This document shows, in pieces, positions 5,471 through 6,074 of a DNA stretch of 6,074 bases (positions are counted from its first letter, which is position 1; each line of letters starts with the position of its first letter). The position numbers were made by a program, and so were the translations under genes. This stretch comes from a bacterium UBP1_UBA4771 (GTDB taxonomy: Bacteria; Krumholzibacteriota; Krumholzibacteriia; Krumholzibacteriales; Krumholzibacteriaceae): positions 34,226 to 40,299 of the forward strand of contig DHHN01000085.1 in the NCBI GenBank assembly GCA_002403295.1, given 5' to 3'. The notes under the pieces are model-generated. The model saw only the letters and a list, made by a program, of their open reading frames with translations. It made no database searches and had not been told where the DNA came from.

Positions 5471-6074
5471 AGAGCGTGATGCCGCCGTCCGCGACGACGG
5501 TCTGGCCCTGGATCCAGGACGCCTCGTCCGAAAGCAGGAAGACGGCGACGGCGGCGATCTCCTCCGGCCTCGCGAGGCGGTGCGCCGGAGTTCGCTCCTT
5601 CCAGAGCTCGACGAGCGCTTCCTTGTCCGGAAAATAATCGAGCGCCGCCGTATCGACGGGCCCCCCCGAAACGGCGTTCACCCTGACGCCGCGAGGCGCG
5701 AGCTCCTTCGCGAAGTAGCGGACGAGCGTTTCGAGCGCCGCCTTGCTCGCGCCGACCGCCGCGTATCCCGGCAGGCACGTGAAGCTCCCGATGGACGACA
5801 CGGCGACGGCGCGTCCGCCCGGCTCGGGGAAGAGCTTCGCCGCTTCCTGCATGCCGATGAGGAACGCGCGGGCGTTCGCGTTGAGGGCGAGATCCCAGCC
5901 GAATCGTCCGATTCTCGCCGCGGGGCCGAGCACGCCGGAGACCGCGTTCGACACGAACAGATCGAGTCCGCCGAACGCATCCCCGACGGCGGCGAAGAGG
6001 TTCCGTATCTCCCTGGGTTCGGATACGTCGGCTTTGATCCGCACGGCGCGGCGGCCGAGCCGCTCGATCGCGAG
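5469..6074 (-). CDS. fabL: Enoyl-[acyl-carrier-protein] reductase, FabL type (SDR family), N-terminus outside window
   Basis: 201 residues are visible; about 45, including the TGxxxGxG nucleotide-binding loop, lie beyond the window edge. The frame reads on from 6044 to 6074 (LAIERLGRRAV), so the GTG at 6044 is internal and not a start. Seen in order: ADVS (15-18, adenine-ring contact), NAVSGVLGP (43-51), AVSSIGS (91-97), YAAVGASKAALE (104-115), VNAVSGGPVDTAALDYFP (132-149) and GQTVVADGG (190-198). The catalytic Tyr104 and Lys111 are separated by six residues (Y-x6-K). This is the spacing of enoyl-ACP reductases (FabI, FabL); ordinary SDRs such as FabG have Y-x3-K. The blocks NAVSG, QEAAKL, VSSIGS, VNAVSGG and DTAALDYFP closely resemble Bacillus FabL. 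It would catalyse the last, NADPH-dependent step of the fatty-acid elongation cycle. Whether it is the only enoyl reductase of this organism is unknown. Confidence 0.88.
   Translation of the reverse strand, partial: LAIERLGRRAVRIKADVSEPREIRNLFAAVGDAFGGLDLFVSNAVSGVLGPAARIGRFGWDLALNANARAFLIGMQEAAKLFPEPGGRAVAVSSIGSFTCLPGYAAVGASKAALETLVRYFAKELAPRGVRVNAVSGGPVDTAALDYFPDKEALVELWKERTPAHRLARPEEIAAVAVFLLSDEASWIQGQTVVADGGITL

Noticed and set aside
4859..5479. Overlapping plus-strand frame of 206 codons across the second ferritin-like gene
   Set aside because: It is an arginine-rich shadow frame; the 4926 frame has all four diiron helices and the strong Shine-Dalgarno.

Overview
This GC-rich bacterial window carries seven protein genes, packed tightly and alternating in strand. 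Third-position G/C dominates every gene, Shine-Dalgarno sequences are strong (GGAGG type), and two promoters look like sigma-70 sites. The gene mix (ComM-like AAA+ ATPase, acyl-CoA dehydrogenase, endonuclease III, secreted M64 metallopeptidase, two ferritin-like proteins, FabL-type reductase) suggests a free-living, high-GC, probably Gram-negative-type lineage such as Acidobacteriota or a deltaproteobacterial/FCB-related group. The lineage cannot be fixed from this sequence. I see no tRNA, rRNA, CRISPR array, insertion sequence or phage gene.

Layout. 1-627 (+) is the C-terminal part of a YifB/ComM Mg-chelatase-like ATPase, cut by the window edge. It converges on 644-1795 (-), a complete acyl-CoA dehydrogenase. 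Divergent from that, 2033-2746 (+) is an endonuclease III with an intact [4Fe-4S] motif, followed on the same strand by 2828-4117, an exported M64 (IgA-peptidase family) zinc metallopeptidase. A hairpin separates it from the convergent gene 4187-4693 (-), a cysteine-free ferritin-like diiron protein. A 232-bp intergenic region leads to a divergent paralogue, 4926-5447 (+). That gene converges, across a GC-rich hairpin touching both stop codons, on 5469-6074 (-), an enoyl-ACP reductase of the FabL type that is cut at its N-terminus by the window edge.

Most genes look like independent housekeeping units (DNA processing, base-excision repair, fatty-acid oxidation, fatty-acid synthesis). The parts with real regulatory or functional interest are two. 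The first is the divergent ferritin-like pair, whose shared upstream region holds a Fur/PerR-like dyad, leader hairpins and a hairpin abutting the ribosome binding site. The second is the acyl-CoA dehydrogenase/endonuclease III divergent region, which has a near-consensus promoter facing each way. I do not see a clearly new multi-gene system; the ferritin-like pair is the best candidate for an under-described module.

No gene-free stretch exceeds 300 bases. The largest gaps (1796-2032 and 4694-4925) are divergent promoter regions and are described below.
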